Source of the DNA: a virus
Length of the DNA stretch: 26,481 nt
Direction: 5' to 3' (one strand)
IMG/VR virus record: IMGVR_UViG_3300006969_000027
Span: 1 to 26,481 of that record
A program made the position numbers and the translations under genes. Below the pieces are notes generated by a model, which saw nothing but the letters and a program-made list of their open reading frames with translations, was not told the origin of the DNA and made no database searches. Of this stretch, positions 1-8,289 are shown piece by piece. Positions within the stretch are counted from its first letter, which is position 1; every line of letters begins with the position of its first letter.

Positions 1-69
1 CATCATCTCGACGCCGACGTGGCCCACGAACGCTTCACGGCTCACCGGCCGTACTGCTGTCTGCCTCAT
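1..69 (-). CDS. Start of a leftward gene cut by the window edge
   Basis: An ATG at 69 (complement strand) opens a frame that stays open to the left edge, giving 23 residues beginning MRQTAVRPVSREAF. A GGGAG ribosome-binding site lies about nine bases upstream of the ATG. The gene diverges from the small rightward gene at 139 and would be the next member of the leftward head module. Too little is visible to assign a function; by position after the maturation protease it could be a capsid or head accessory protein, which is inference only. Confidence 0.5.
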   Translation of the reverse strand, partial: MRQTAVRPVSREAFVGHVGVEMM

Positions 70-138
70 AGAGACATTCTCCCGCTTCTTGTCGTACCGG
101 GCAAGTAGACTGTCTGTACCGACGAGACAGGAGGAGCA

Positions 139-276
139 GTGAGCGACTGGGACGACGACAACAACGGACCCACCGTCGATGCACCGGGCTGCCTGGAGCC
201 CATCATCTGGTGGGGAGCGCGGGTAGCGGTGATTGCCGGAGCGGTAGGGCTGGTGATCTGGCTGCTGGTCCGCTGA
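139..276 (+). CDS. Small single-span membrane protein (45 aa)
   Basis: The GTG start at 139 is preceded by a near-ideal AGGAGG site three to four bases upstream. The product begins MSDWDDDNNGPTVDAPG, an acidic soluble head, followed by one hydrophobic helix (about residues 24-44, AVIAGAVGLVIWLL) and a terminal Arg. It would sit in the inner membrane with one end in the cytoplasm. It runs against the surrounding leftward head genes and ends five bases before a strong hairpin, so it appears to be a self-contained single-gene unit. No family is recognised; it resembles the tiny membrane proteins at 12619-14191. Confidence 0.6.
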   Translation: MSDWDDDNNGPTVDAPGCLEPIIWWGARVAVIAGAVGLVIWLLVR

Positions 277-280
277 ACGA

Positions 281-314
281 ACGAATCCCCCGGGGTCAGC
301 CCCGGGGGATTCGT
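281..314. terminator. Bidirectional hairpin terminator
   Basis: A perfect 15-bp inverted repeat (281-295 with 300-314) surrounds a TCAG loop. It lies between two converging genes, the rightward gene ending at 276 and the leftward gene ending at 336, so it can stop both transcripts. The core CCCCCGGGGTCAGC is shared with the hairpin at 14196-14235. Confidence 0.85.
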
Positions 315-335
315 CCTCATGAAGGTACAGACAAC

Positions 336-494
336 TTAGCGCTGCGGCTCGACCTTGCCACCCTTCCCGGACCGAGCCAGCGCGATCCGCGCCGCCGTCT
401 CGTCGGTGAACGTCTGACTCAGGTACGTCCCGTCGTTCAGCTTCACCCGGAACGTGCCGTTGGTCTGGTTGCCACCACCACACCCACAACCCAT
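336..494 (-). CDS. Cys-rich mini-protein, DUF7196-like (52 aa)
   Basis: The product begins MGCGCGGGNQTNGTF and continues with a short beta-rich domain in which residues FRVKLNDGTYLSQTF are followed by a helix (ETAARIALARSG). A Cys-x-Cys at the very N-terminus followed by a small domain recalls the DUF7196 proteins of actinobacteriophages, whose function is not known. The ATG overlaps the stop of the maturation protease (TGATG), so the two are translationally coupled. It is the last gene of this head transcript, ending 22 bases before the terminator at 281-314. A virion-associated or head-assembly role is only inferred from position. Confidence 0.7.
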   Translation of the reverse strand: MGCGCGGGNQTNGTFRVKLNDGTYLSQTFTDETAARIALARSGKGGKVEPQR

Positions 495-2401
495 CAGCTC
501 TCCCCAATACTCACCAGCAGCTCAGCCCGCTGCCGGTTCCGATCCGCCCTGTCCATCTGCCGGAAGTCGGCCTCGATCTCCCCGTAGGCCGTCCGTCGCC
601 TCCGCCGCCGCGCCAGTACCTCTTCGACCACATCGGCCATCTGCTCACCGGACACCGCCAGCGCATCCTCGGCTGGTGCCTCGGCCGCCAAGGGGAGGCA
701 GCCGGCGGCAACCAACGCAAACGGCTCCGAGTCCGCTGAGTATCCCCGGGGCACCGGGAACGCCGGGACGTTGACCACCAGTGCACCGATCAGCTCCAAC
801 CCACCACCGATCCTCCGCCAATCCCCAGACAGAGGGGAGCGACGCAGCTCGGCACGCTGTTCGTCGGACAGGTGGGCCAGCACCGCACCAGCTACCCAGA
901 TGCCCCACTCGTCTTCACCGGCCCGCACCACGGCCGCTGCGGTGGTCGAGTCGTCGTAGTGGGCGATGGCCTCCATGTAGTTCTTCCGCAGATCAGCATG
1001 CGGACCACCCATGACAATCTTGCCTACTGCGACCCGTTCACCTTCGGCAGTGAGCACCTCGCCGGTGTGGAAGTAGGCGTAGTTGCTGCGGGACCGGGGT
1101 GGGTTGACGCAGTGGGCGAATCCCAGGTGGCAGGTGTCCCAGCGGGCCAGATGCCCGTAGATCTGCCCCTCGGCAGTGACGGTGATCGGCGTCGGCCCGT
1201 CCAGCTCGGCGATGAACCAGTCCGTCGTCGGACCAGCCAGCGCGGCGGAGCCGGCCAGGTTCTGCTCCCCGGAGCAGATCTCACAGTCGTCTTCGTCCAG
1301 CGCCGCCATCACCGCAGCCTCGTCGGGCTCAGCGTAGTTCTCGAACGTCACCTCGGCGAACGCCGGGATGGACACCAGGGTGGCCCCGGAGATCCGTCCC
1401 TTCAGCACCACCATCTCGCTGGGCCGGCAGGAGTCTTCAGAGCAGTGCTGGTTGGGGTCGAACTTGTCCCCCGACTCCCGGTCTTGGATCTCGAACTCCA
1501 GATCGTCCAGGTCAACCGAAGGCTTGAGCACCCCGGCGTCGACCAGCTCGTACGCTCGTTCAGCGTCGTCCCCGGTCAGCCAGTCGCCGGCTGCCCGGAC
1601 ATACTCGTCGTCGATGTCCACTTCGAGCATCCGACCCACGATCACCGACTGCTTGTGACCCTCGCCGGTCTCTTTCTGGAACATGATCGGCAGCGGGAGG
1701 TCACGGTGGCTGATCGAACCCACAGCGAAGCGCCGCTTGTCCCCCGTCGGCTTGTCGATCGGTGCCAGGACCGATCGCCACTTCCGGATCATCGGCACCA
1801 GCGCATCCGCTTCCGCCTGCTCCTCTGCGGTGAGGGCATACTCGTCGTCATCGTCAGACATGTCGACACACTTACCGTCGAGCAGCTCCTGGCCCGGTGG
1901 GCAGGTCTTCTTCGCTAGGGCAGCGGTCTTCTTGGTCCACTGTTCGGGGATCAGCTCCTCGTGTCCGAGCGCGCGTGCCCGCTTCATGATGTGCGCGCGT
2001 ACCTTCGCCCGGTCGCCCGGGTTCGAGCGTCCGTACGCCTGGATGGCGTTCTTCAGGTCGCTGACGTTGCGGATCGGGTAGGAACCGTCGGGCAACGCAT
2101 GGCCCTTCTCTGCGAGCTGCTTACGCTCGTCCGTACCGATATCGGCGAAGCCGTCCACGAACTCGATTACGCCCATCGTGTGCTTGCCTTCCTGGCCGGG
2201 CGGGACACCGAGCGCCCGCGTGTGCAGCCGGTTGCAGAGCCCTTCCGGGTTCTTGGGGAAGTACCTACGCAGGTTCCGTACGCAGCGCTTGAAGTCGCCA
2301 TGCTGACCCCAACGGATCTTGGCTGCGCCTTTACCGTGCACCCAATATTCGATGAACTGCTGGGGCATCCGGCCCGGGACGAACACGCTGGGGTTGGTCA
2401 T
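494..2401 (-). CDS. Capsid maturation protease, multidomain (635 aa)
   Basis: Predicted prohead protease that would cleave capsid or scaffold proteins during head maturation. Several blocks are visible. Residues 1-75 form a domain seen in actinophage proteins (EYWVHGKGAAKIRWG, then FKRCVRNLRRYFPKNP and LCNRLHTRALG). About residues 75-160 look like a DUF6582 helical module (PIRNVSDLKNAIQAYGR, KRARALGHEELIPEQW). After an acidic linker comes the protease-like fold with SISHRDLPLPIMF, GRMLEVDIDDEYVRAAGDW and VSIPAFAEV, the last typical of HK97-type proteases. The C-terminal part (IYGHLARWDTCHLGF, YAYFHTGEVLTAEG, EDEWGIWVAGAVL, LSGDWRRIGGGLELI, VNVPAFPVPRG) matches the conserved half of actinophage maturation proteases. 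It is longer than a minimal protease, and the catalytic residues cannot be fixed by eye. Confidence 0.85.
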   Translation of the reverse strand: MTNPSVFVPGRMPQQFIEYWVHGKGAAKIRWGQHGDFKRCVRNLRRYFPKNPEGLCNRLHTRALGVPPGQEGKHTMGVIEFVDGFADIGTDERKQLAEKGHALPDGSYPIRNVSDLKNAIQAYGRSNPGDRAKVRAHIMKRARALGHEELIPEQWTKKTAALAKKTCPPGQELLDGKCVDMSDDDDEYALTAEEQAEADALVPMIRKWRSVLAPIDKPTGDKRRFAVGSISHRDLPLPIMFQKETGEGHKQSVIVGRMLEVDIDDEYVRAAGDWLTGDDAERAYELVDAGVLKPSVDLDDLEFEIQDRESGDKFDPNQHCSEDSCRPSEMVVLKGRISGATLVSIPAFAEVTFENYAEPDEAAVMAALDEDDCEICSGEQNLAGSAALAGPTTDWFIAELDGPTPITVTAEGQIYGHLARWDTCHLGFAHCVNPPRSRSNYAYFHTGEVLTAEGERVAVGKIVMGGPHADLRKNYMEAIAHYDDSTTAAAVVRAGEDEWGIWVAGAVLAHLSDEQRAELRRSPLSGDWRRIGGGLELIGALVVNVPAFPVPRGYSADSEPFALVAAGCLPLAAEAPAEDALAVSGEQMADVVEEVLARRRRRRTAYGEIEADFRQMDRADRNRQRAELLVSIGES

Positions 2402-2404
2402 GAC

Positions 2405-2629
2405 TTACTCCAGTGCCGCCCGGACAAAGCAGTCCTTGGCCTCCAGGAGCTTCCGCAGCCCGGTGGTCAGCTCCGGTCCGTCAGGAAGCTGAAGAACCAG
2501 CCCTTGAGCCAACATCGCGCAGGTCTTGCTGACCAGCCGCGCGTCCTCGTGCGTCAGATGCTTATACTCGAACCAGCGCATGATCTGCACGGTGGCGGGA
2601 TGCCGCCCGGTCAGGTCCGCTTTCTCCAC
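2405..2629 (-). CDS. Acb2/Tad1-type hairpin protein, probable anti-CBASS sponge (74 aa)
   Basis: The GTG at 2629 overlaps the TAG of the MuF gene by one base, giving MEKADLTGRHPATVQIMRWFEYKHL. The rest reads as two helices, with VSKTCAMLAQGLVLQLPDG, then ELTTGLRKLLEAKDCFVRAAL. This layout (F-x-Y-x-H-L, LA..LV..LPDGPE, LRKLLEAKD..VRAAL) fits the Acb2/Tad1 hairpin family. Characterised members are oligomeric sponges that bind cyclic oligonucleotide signals and block CBASS or Thoeris defence. Its place between the MuF and protease genes suggests expression with the late head genes. A longer in-frame start at 2773 exists but lies inside the MuF gene and would add a low-complexity shadow translation. 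The family call is from pattern memory. Confidence 0.7.
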   Translation of the reverse strand: MEKADLTGRHPATVQIMRWFEYKHLTHEDARLVSKTCAMLAQGLVLQLPDGPELTTGLRKLLEAKDCFVRAALE

Positions 2630-3516
2630 TACGCCTCCAGGTCTCTGGCTCGGATGATCCCACGAACAGCCCGCCGCTGTACCTCGGCGATGGTCTCGGA
2701 CGCAGCTTTCCATCCCCGGTTCGCCATGTCCACGTTCTCTCCCGGTTCGACAACGAGCATCGCGCAGCGGCATTGGATCCGCTCATGCGCCGGCAGGAAC
2801 GGATCTCCGGGGAACTGGGCTGCGAACATGGCCGGTGGGACACCGACCTGGAACATGCCGCTGAGCTGTGCCCGCTGGCCGTCCGCCGCAAAGTGGCTGT
2901 CTCGGGTGCGGGGGTCCATGGTGGCCAGCCACACCTTCTCGAACGGCTGCCCCATCTCCTCCGACAGCACCCTGAACGCGTCGAACGAACCACCGTTGTA
3001 GGCGGACAGGCTTTCGGTCCGGGCCACCACCACACCCCGGCTGCGCCACCGTTCGCTGCGGCTGTTCAGCAGCGTGTTGTCGATCCGTTCGGCCAGCTCC
3101 GGGATGCCCTGACCTTGATGGAGTCCCTCGTCAAGCTCGGTGCGGATCAGCGCGAACACCTCATCGGGGGTCCGGACCATCCGGTTCTGCACCTCTTCCA
3201 GGTGGCGGGCCACATACGGTCGGGCGGAGAAGGCGAACACCTCGCCGAGGATGCGACCGTAGGCGGTGCGGAGAACTCGGGTGATGCCTCCGGTGAGGAA
3301 GTCGAGGAGCAGCCGGTTGAACTTGACCAGTCCGGAGAACACCCCGAACGGGTCGATGATCCGCAGCGCCGGCTTGAGGATGGAACGCCGGATGTCGGAG
3401 AAGAACCCGTCCATCATCCGGATGTAGTCCTCGTAAATGTCCCGCTCACCTTGGATGAGGAAGCCCAACGCGGCCATCCGGTCCGGCAGCCACTGGTCCT
3501 CGCGTAGGTCAGCCAT
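2629..3516 (-). CDS. MuF-like minor head protein (295 aa)
   Basis: Homologue of the phage Mu gpF/SPP1 gp7 group, internal head proteins that contact the portal and help assembly or DNA ejection. The N-terminal 150 residues are helical. The family signature follows: VVVARTESLSAYNGGS at about residue 163, then VWLATMDPRTRDSHFAADGQ at about 195-214, and a closing Cys motif (IQCRCAM, about 249) corresponding to the usual NCRC. Length and position directly after the portal are as expected. The TAG stop overlaps the GTG of the next gene. No effector domain is fused here; the extra domains are on the portal instead. Confidence 0.88.
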   Translation of the reverse strand: MADLREDQWLPDRMAALGFLIQGERDIYEDYIRMMDGFFSDIRRSILKPALRIIDPFGVFSGLVKFNRLLLDFLTGGITRVLRTAYGRILGEVFAFSARPYVARHLEEVQNRMVRTPDEVFALIRTELDEGLHQGQGIPELAERIDNTLLNSRSERWRSRGVVVARTESLSAYNGGSFDAFRVLSEEMGQPFEKVWLATMDPRTRDSHFAADGQRAQLSGMFQVGVPPAMFAAQFPGDPFLPAHERIQCRCAMLVVEPGENVDMANRGWKAASETIAEVQRRAVRGIIRARDLEA

Positions 3517-3527
3517 GGTGCGGACCC

Positions 3528-3562
3528 TTGTATTGTCCGGCTATACACGTCATACTCAGGGC
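3528..3562 (+). promoter_or_regulatory. Rightward promoter for a probably leaderless transcript
   Basis: A TTGTAT box (3528-3533) and a CATACT box (3551-3556) are spaced by exactly 17 bases. Six bases after the second box comes the ATG at 3563, so the transcript would start at or next to the start codon. No ribosome-binding site is present. Leaderless mRNAs are common in actinobacteria. The reading is inference from box quality and spacing. Confidence 0.55.
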
Positions 3563-3715
3563 ATGACTACACCCACGGAGCAAGTGACCATGTACGACGC
3601 TGACGGCAACGTCACCGACGACGCCGAGCAGGCTGTCCAGATCGAGATCATCCAGACCGACATCGACGGTGCTGTCCGGCACACCATCCAGGTCCGGGAC
3701 GAGGAGGAAGCGTGA
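3563..3715 (+). CDS. Small acidic protein encoded against the head operon (50 aa)
   Basis: The product begins MTTPTEQVTMYDADGNVTDD and continues AEQAVQIEIIQTDIDG to an acidic tail ending RDEEEA. It is strongly acidic and looks like a small beta protein; YDADGN..DD resembles short conserved hypothetical proteins of actinophages. It fills the 204-base gap between the leftward portal and MuF genes but runs the other way, ending five bases from the portal stop. It has its own promoter-like boxes and apparently no leader. Transcription from here would oppose the head operon. No function is known. Confidence 0.6.
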   Translation: MTTPTEQVTMYDADGNVTDDAEQAVQIEIIQTDIDGAVRHTIQVRDEEEA

Positions 3716-3720
3716 TCGGC

Positions 3721-6700
3721 TCACCGTCGATCACGCTCCGCCGCTGCTCGTTCCTGCCGTAGCCGCCTCCGTTGCGCCCGCGCCACTGCCGGGAACATCC
3801 GGTCCAGGATCTTCGCCCGTGCGGGGAACAACTGTCGGAAGTAGACCGGTACCGGCTCGTCCCCGGTCCCCGAGAACCCAACCGGCCCCTCCAGCAGGTA
3901 GAGCGACAACGACTCGGCGAAGTCCTCACTGGCCGCCGACACCCCGTAAGTGGTCACTCCGTTCGGGTAACGAGCCGAATGATCCGGAGTCAGGCTGAGC
4001 CTGTGCATGCCCTCAATGATCTCCGGCTCGAAGTTCGTCGGTGCCCGACGCTGTGCGTCTTTTGTTCCGGCGTCCAACCACTCCCGGGTGTCGTGGATGG
4101 GGTTGTTCCACCGAGCACCCGCCTCGTAGGCGACGTTGTGACCGAACTCGTGAGACGCATGGTTTTGGAGCGCAACCTCACGTTCGGTCCGCGCATAGTC
4201 ATTCCAGATGGTAGTGGAGCCGTCACCGGCTGTCGCCAGCGAGGTGAAGCCGCGCCTGTTGTACTCTCGCGCCCACCGCGCATCTTCTGGGTTGCGTCCC
4301 AGTAGGGCGTTGTACGCCTTCTGGTACTGCTCGGAGCCTTCCGGCAGCGTCTGGTGTACGCGTTCCAGCTTGTCGACCAGGCGCAGGTTCGGTCCGTTTG
4401 GACCAACCGGCCCGTCGGTTTCGACCATGTAGGCAATGCCGTTGCGCCGGACCGCGAAGCCGTGCCGGACCAGGTGACCTTGGATGTTGACGTTGTTGAC
4501 GACGTAGTAGTCGCCCGGTCCAGTGTCTCCAGACATTCGGTTCCACCACGAGCGTCCCGGGGTCAACGCATCCAGCGTCCCCACCTGACCGGAGCGAGCC
4601 TGGCGGGTGCTCCGGCCGCCAGAAGCCGTCCGGTGCCGCCCCCCACCGGCTCGGCTGGTTCCACCACTCCGTCCACCACCCCTCTCGGGGGGTTCGTCGG
4701 CGTCCATGTCCCGGCGTAGCTCGGGGGCCTTGTCGATCTGCTTCTTCCACCCCTTGCACGGCCCCGGGTGGAGCGGGTTACGGCAGAACTCCCCCGGCTG
4801 GCAGGACAGGTGTGCTGCCGCCGTCATGCCGCCGAACAGCTCATCCGCCTCGTCGAGCCACACCTGGGCAATCCCCGGGGCAGCGGAGATGAGGTGGTGG
4901 TGTTCGGCGTAGTCAGTACGACCTTCCGCATTGGGTTGGGCATCCTCCGGATAGGCCGGGACGATCTCACCGAATGCATCGGCGTAACGCAACGACAGGT
5001 CCGCTACCGCGTCCAGGAAGTCCTGCCGCGCATCCCAGGCATCCTCCGCGCCTGCGGCAGCGACGAACCGGTGTCGGCCGGCGGAGTCGAAGACTCGCAC
5101 CGGTTCGGTGATGGGCTTACGTCCGTACCAGTCGGTGTTCAATAGGAGAAGCTTGCCGGTCCAGACTGTCACCGGTCGTCCGTTACGGACCCGGCTGCGA
5201 GGACGAGACCGGCCCAACATGGCGAACTCGTACGGCGTCGGATGGGTACCGGCGATGAATGCCTCGGGGGTGGAGCGTGCCAGCAGGGCGTCGATCTCGA
5301 TCGCGTCCGGGTCGTCGGAGGCCAAGGTTTCGCGGTGCCGTTGGAACCCGGCGGCTATGCGGCGCAGGTCGTTGTCGCCCCGGAAGTCGTAGCCTTGGCT
5401 GGCCCAGGTGTAGCCACCAACGTCGATGTCAGCGTGGATATCGATCCATGCGACACCCGCGTCGTGGTAGATCTCCTCTGCTCCCGCGTTGTACCGCTGC
5501 GAGAAGCCACCACCCTGTACGGAACGGTCCAGACTCAGATACTCGTGGGTGACCCGCAGCCGTCCCGCCTCGTCGAGTCGCCAGGTGCGGGAAGACGTAC
5601 CGACCAGGAAACCGCTACGGTTGTAAATCTCGATTTCGATACCAGCCACCGGCTGCCCGTTGACGTCGTACACCCCGAAGTCGGTGATGTCGGTACGGAG
5701 CCCACTCTCCCGATCGTTGATCGAATAGGCAGCGATCATCGCCTCACGGACCCGCTTCTGCGCCTCGTCCAACTCCTCGGCTGAGCCACCGCTGCTACGG
5801 AGCGACTTCATCAAGTCCGTCTTGGGATCACTACCAGCCGGCAGCTTCTTCTTCGACTCCTTCGTCTCGGTCATGTCCAAGACCCGCTGGGCCTCTTCGA
5901 CAGTGACCTGCTCCTGGTTACGACGCCGACCCCGGGAACTTTCCGCCTCCCGGTCCGTACCCGTGTCCGCTGTACGGCGTGTGCCGCGATCCTCGTCACC
6001 TGGCTGCGTCGTACGACGCCGGCTACGCCGCGCTGCCCGGGGCTCCGGATCCTTGTCGCGGCGCAACTCAGGTGCGACGTCGAGCTGCCTGCGCCAGCCA
6101 CGACACGGACCGGGGTGGAGCGGGTTGCGGCAGTAATGGCCGCATTCCGCATGCCCGATGAGGTCCAGCGCCTGCGACACATAGGTCCCGAACCGGGTGT
6201 AGTCGTGGACCTCCCCGTGGCACATCAACGAAGTTGTGTAGGTGGCCAACATGTCCACCATCACGTCCGGGTCCATGCCCAACCGGTTGGCCAGCGCCCG
6301 CGCCGGCTCCCACGACTCCCCGGTCAGCCGCTCCGCATCCCCGGAGGACACCGGGATGTGACAGTGCAGCTCCCACGCCGGTATCCCCGCGAACTGGCCC
6401 CGACGTGGTGCGGTCAACAGCCGATGTCCCGCTTTCTCCAGCGCCCGCCGGACGATCAGATCAGCGCCTACGATCAGTGCGGCTTCCTGGGCTGGGGTTT
6501 CCGTCGACCGGGGTGGCTGCGGCAACCCGCGCGGCTGCGGAACACCAGGCGCCGGCTCCGGTGGTGATGGCTTGGCCCCGGCCTCAGCGCCTTCAATGTT
6601 CCAGTCCACGCCGAGGGTCTTCTGGATGTCCTTGTTGGAGATCAACGTCGGCTGGGCCAGGACGAGCTGCCACGTCTTCTTCCGCAGCAACTCTTCCTCG

Positions 6701-7938
6701 GACGGGGCGTCGTCCTCGGACCAGTTGCCCGCCTTGCGGACGGCTTCGTCGGACAGCCGCTCGTCCAACGCGAGCGCGTCGGCCTGCCGGTCGGGGCGGA
6801 TGACCAATGCGCTCGGGTCGTACCAGAACATGTAGTCGTCAGGGTCGACGCCGAGGATCGACAGCGCAGCCCGGCCGTAGCCGGAGTACAGCGCATCAGC
6901 AACCCGGGCCACCAGCGGCTCGATCTGGAGCTTGATGGTGGACTCTTCGATCTGCCAGGCGGACCAGTGGTTGGCAGAACCCTGGCCGAGGAGGATCTCG
7001 GCCGGCTGGTCGAGGGCGAGCGCGAGCTGGCGGATAGCCTCCTGGCGCAACTCCAGGGTCTCGGCCTGGAACGGGGTCTCGAACGTCTGCCACTTAATCT
7101 TGTCGATGTACTCGCCAGCGATCTGGACAATGATCGGGACAAGCGCGGCTGCGTTGGACTGGTCGAGCAGCGCCGCCGCCATGGCCCGCTCGATGATCTT
7201 CATGAGTCCTGCTGCGCCGGCTGCCGAATCATCCCCTGACGGAAACTCCAGCTCCTCCGGCAGAAACAGCAGCCCCGCGCCGGCCAGCCGCGAATCGATC
7301 TGGGCGAAAACCTTCTTGCGGAGCTGTTCCAACTCCCGCAAGTCGGGCAGCGCCGCCCGAACAGGGGAGTTGGCCAGGTCGTAGCGTCGCGGATGTGGGG
7401 TCCAGGCCCGAATCAGCAGGTCTTTGCCGGGGTCCAGCTCGTGCTTACCGCCGCCGTAGACATTGGATCGGTCGACGATGACCCGGCCAGCCTGCCGCCG
7501 GATCTCCGAAGTGGAGACGATGTACCAGATGTCCTTCTTGGCATTGGCAACCGACTCGGCGACGATGTAGGACTCGCCAGCGACGTAGAGCTGGATGCCG
7601 AGGGTGCGGAGAGCTTCAGCCTTCTGGGTGGGGCCACCGAACATGGTGCCAGCAACCACGGCCAGCTTCGGGTCGGAGACCTCTTCGCCGGGTCCGCCGT
7701 CTTCGTCGAGCTTGGCCAGATAGAGCCGGCACCGGGACAGTGCATTGCCCATCCAGTCGGCGGCGTAGCGCAGGGCTCCCCGGTCGTCGTAGTGGCGCCA
7801 GGCTTCCTCCTGCCACCGCTGGTCGCCAAGCTTCCAGTTTTTCCAGCTCGTCCCGTCCAGGGCAATCGACGCTGCCGCCGCGACGATGGCCTTCGGCCGG
7901 GCGGGCACAAGGTCTGCGCTGGTGCGCCGGAAGGCCAC
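3721..7938 (-). CDS. Portal protein fused to GNAT-like and zincin metallopeptidase-like domains (1405 aa)
   Basis: Residues 1 to about 450 are a phage portal: YVAGESYIVAE, EIRRQAGRVIV, DQPAEILLGQGSANHWSAW and a C-terminal ISNKDIQKTLGVD stretch. A Pro-rich linker follows at about 460-485. Two Cys modules of the form CRNPLHPGPC(R/K)GW are at about 603 and 1052, each followed by APELRRD. Between them, after a highly charged linker, is a domain (about 735-905) with GGGFSQRYNAGAEEIYHDAG and IDVGGYTWASQGYDF, resembling a GNAT-like acyltransferase fold. After the second module and a Gly/Arg-rich linker comes a zincin-type domain: HEFGH at 1263-1267 gives two zinc ligands and the catalytic Glu, and SEDFAE (Glu1338 or Glu1342) may give the third. 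Ordinary portals are about 450-550 residues. The GTG at 7938 has AGGTGAGG upstream. The tail domains may act in head maturation or be delivered to the host; that is inference. Confidence 0.85.
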   Translation of the reverse strand: MAFRRTSADLVPARPKAIVAAAASIALDGTSWKNWKLGDQRWQEEAWRHYDDRGALRYAADWMGNALSRCRLYLAKLDEDGGPGEEVSDPKLAVVAGTMFGGPTQKAEALRTLGIQLYVAGESYIVAESVANAKKDIWYIVSTSEIRRQAGRVIVDRSNVYGGGKHELDPGKDLLIRAWTPHPRRYDLANSPVRAALPDLRELEQLRKKVFAQIDSRLAGAGLLFLPEELEFPSGDDSAAGAAGLMKIIERAMAAALLDQSNAAALVPIIVQIAGEYIDKIKWQTFETPFQAETLELRQEAIRQLALALDQPAEILLGQGSANHWSAWQIEESTIKLQIEPLVARVADALYSGYGRAALSILGVDPDDYMFWYDPSALVIRPDRQADALALDERLSDEAVRKAGNWSEDDAPSEEELLRKKTWQLVLAQPTLISNKDIQKTLGVDWNIEGAEAGAKPSPPEPAPGVPQPRGLPQPPRSTETPAQEAALIVGADLIVRRALEKAGHRLLTAPRRGQFAGIPAWELHCHIPVSSGDAERLTGESWEPARALANRLGMDPDVMVDMLATYTTSLMCHGEVHDYTRFGTYVSQALDLIGHAECGHYCRNPLHPGPCRGWRRQLDVAPELRRDKDPEPRAARRSRRRTTQPGDEDRGTRRTADTGTDREAESSRGRRRNQEQVTVEEAQRVLDMTETKESKKKLPAGSDPKTDLMKSLRSSGGSAEELDEAQKRVREAMIAAYSINDRESGLRTDITDFGVYDVNGQPVAGIEIEIYNRSGFLVGTSSRTWRLDEAGRLRVTHEYLSLDRSVQGGGFSQRYNAGAEEIYHDAGVAWIDIHADIDVGGYTWASQGYDFRGDNDLRRIAAGFQRHRETLASDDPDAIEIDALLARSTPEAFIAGTHPTPYEFAMLGRSRPRSRVRNGRPVTVWTGKLLLLNTDWYGRKPITEPVRVFDSAGRHRFVAAAGAEDAWDARQDFLDAVADLSLRYADAFGEIVPAYPEDAQPNAEGRTDYAEHHHLISAAPGIAQVWLDEADELFGGMTAAAHLSCQPGEFCRNPLHPGPCKGWKKQIDKAPELRRDMDADEPPERGGGRSGGTSRAGGGRHRTASGGRSTRQARSGQVGTLDALTPGRSWWNRMSGDTGPGDYYVVNNVNIQGHLVRHGFAVRRNGIAYMVETDGPVGPNGPNLRLVDKLERVHQTLPEGSEQYQKAYNALLGRNPEDARWAREYNRRGFTSLATAGDGSTTIWNDYARTEREVALQNHASHEFGHNVAYEAGARWNNPIHDTREWLDAGTKDAQRRAPTNFEPEIIEGMHRLSLTPDHSARYPNGVTTYGVSAASEDFAESLSLYLLEGPVGFSGTGDEPVPVYFRQLFPARAKILDRMFPAVARAQRRRLRQERAAAERDRR

Positions 7939-7941
7939 GCC

Positions 7942-8250
7942 TCACCTACCGATCGAGCTGAGCATGCCGGTGATCTGGCTGAACGCGAGAAACGCGACGG
8001 GGACCAGCAGCCACGGGGAGTCTCCCCACAGCCACCACAGTGGCGCAAACAATGCCGCCACCCAGATGCTCATGCACCACTGGCACAGCAGCAGGTACGC
8101 ACGCCAGTTGGTGCAGTCGTCCGCCGGGGCATCCCGACAGAACCTGCGCACCAGCCGCATCCGCACCTGTTCGGTGATCCGATCACTGGTGATCAACCCG
8201 GTCAGCCGGGCGCAGGCCAGTGCCCAGATGACGAAGGTGAAGACCAGCAT
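7942..8250 (-). CDS. DUF1360-like membrane protein (102 aa)
   Basis: The protein has an N-terminal hydrophobic segment (LVFTFVIWALACARLTGLIT), a charged stretch with DRITEQVRMRLVRRF, then WRAYLLLCQWCMSIWVAAL and a second hydrophobic region (LLVPVAFLAFSQITG). The ARLTGLI...D.I..R order followed by YLL.C.WC.S.W matches DUF1360 membrane proteins, found in actinophage head modules and in bacteria. Function is unknown; a holin-like or membrane-docking role has no direct support. It lies between large terminase and portal, three bases from the portal GTG, and is surely co-transcribed with them. Confidence 0.75.
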   Translation of the reverse strand: MLVFTFVIWALACARLTGLITSDRITEQVRMRLVRRFCRDAPADDCTNWRAYLLLCQWCMSIWVAALFAPLWWLWGDSPWLLVPVAFLAFSQITGMLSSIGR

Positions 8251-8289
8251 GACCAGAAGCGTAGGAGATCTTACGACGGTTGCGTAGCG

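Noticed and set aside
872-1918. 348-residue rightward ORF opposite the maturation protease
   Set aside because: Shadow of a well-supported leftward gene; no ribosome-binding site and no recognisable domain. High GC makes such open frames common.
1961-3001. 346-residue rightward ORF
   Set aside because: Spans the complements of protease, Acb2-like and MuF genes; it is a codon-bias shadow.
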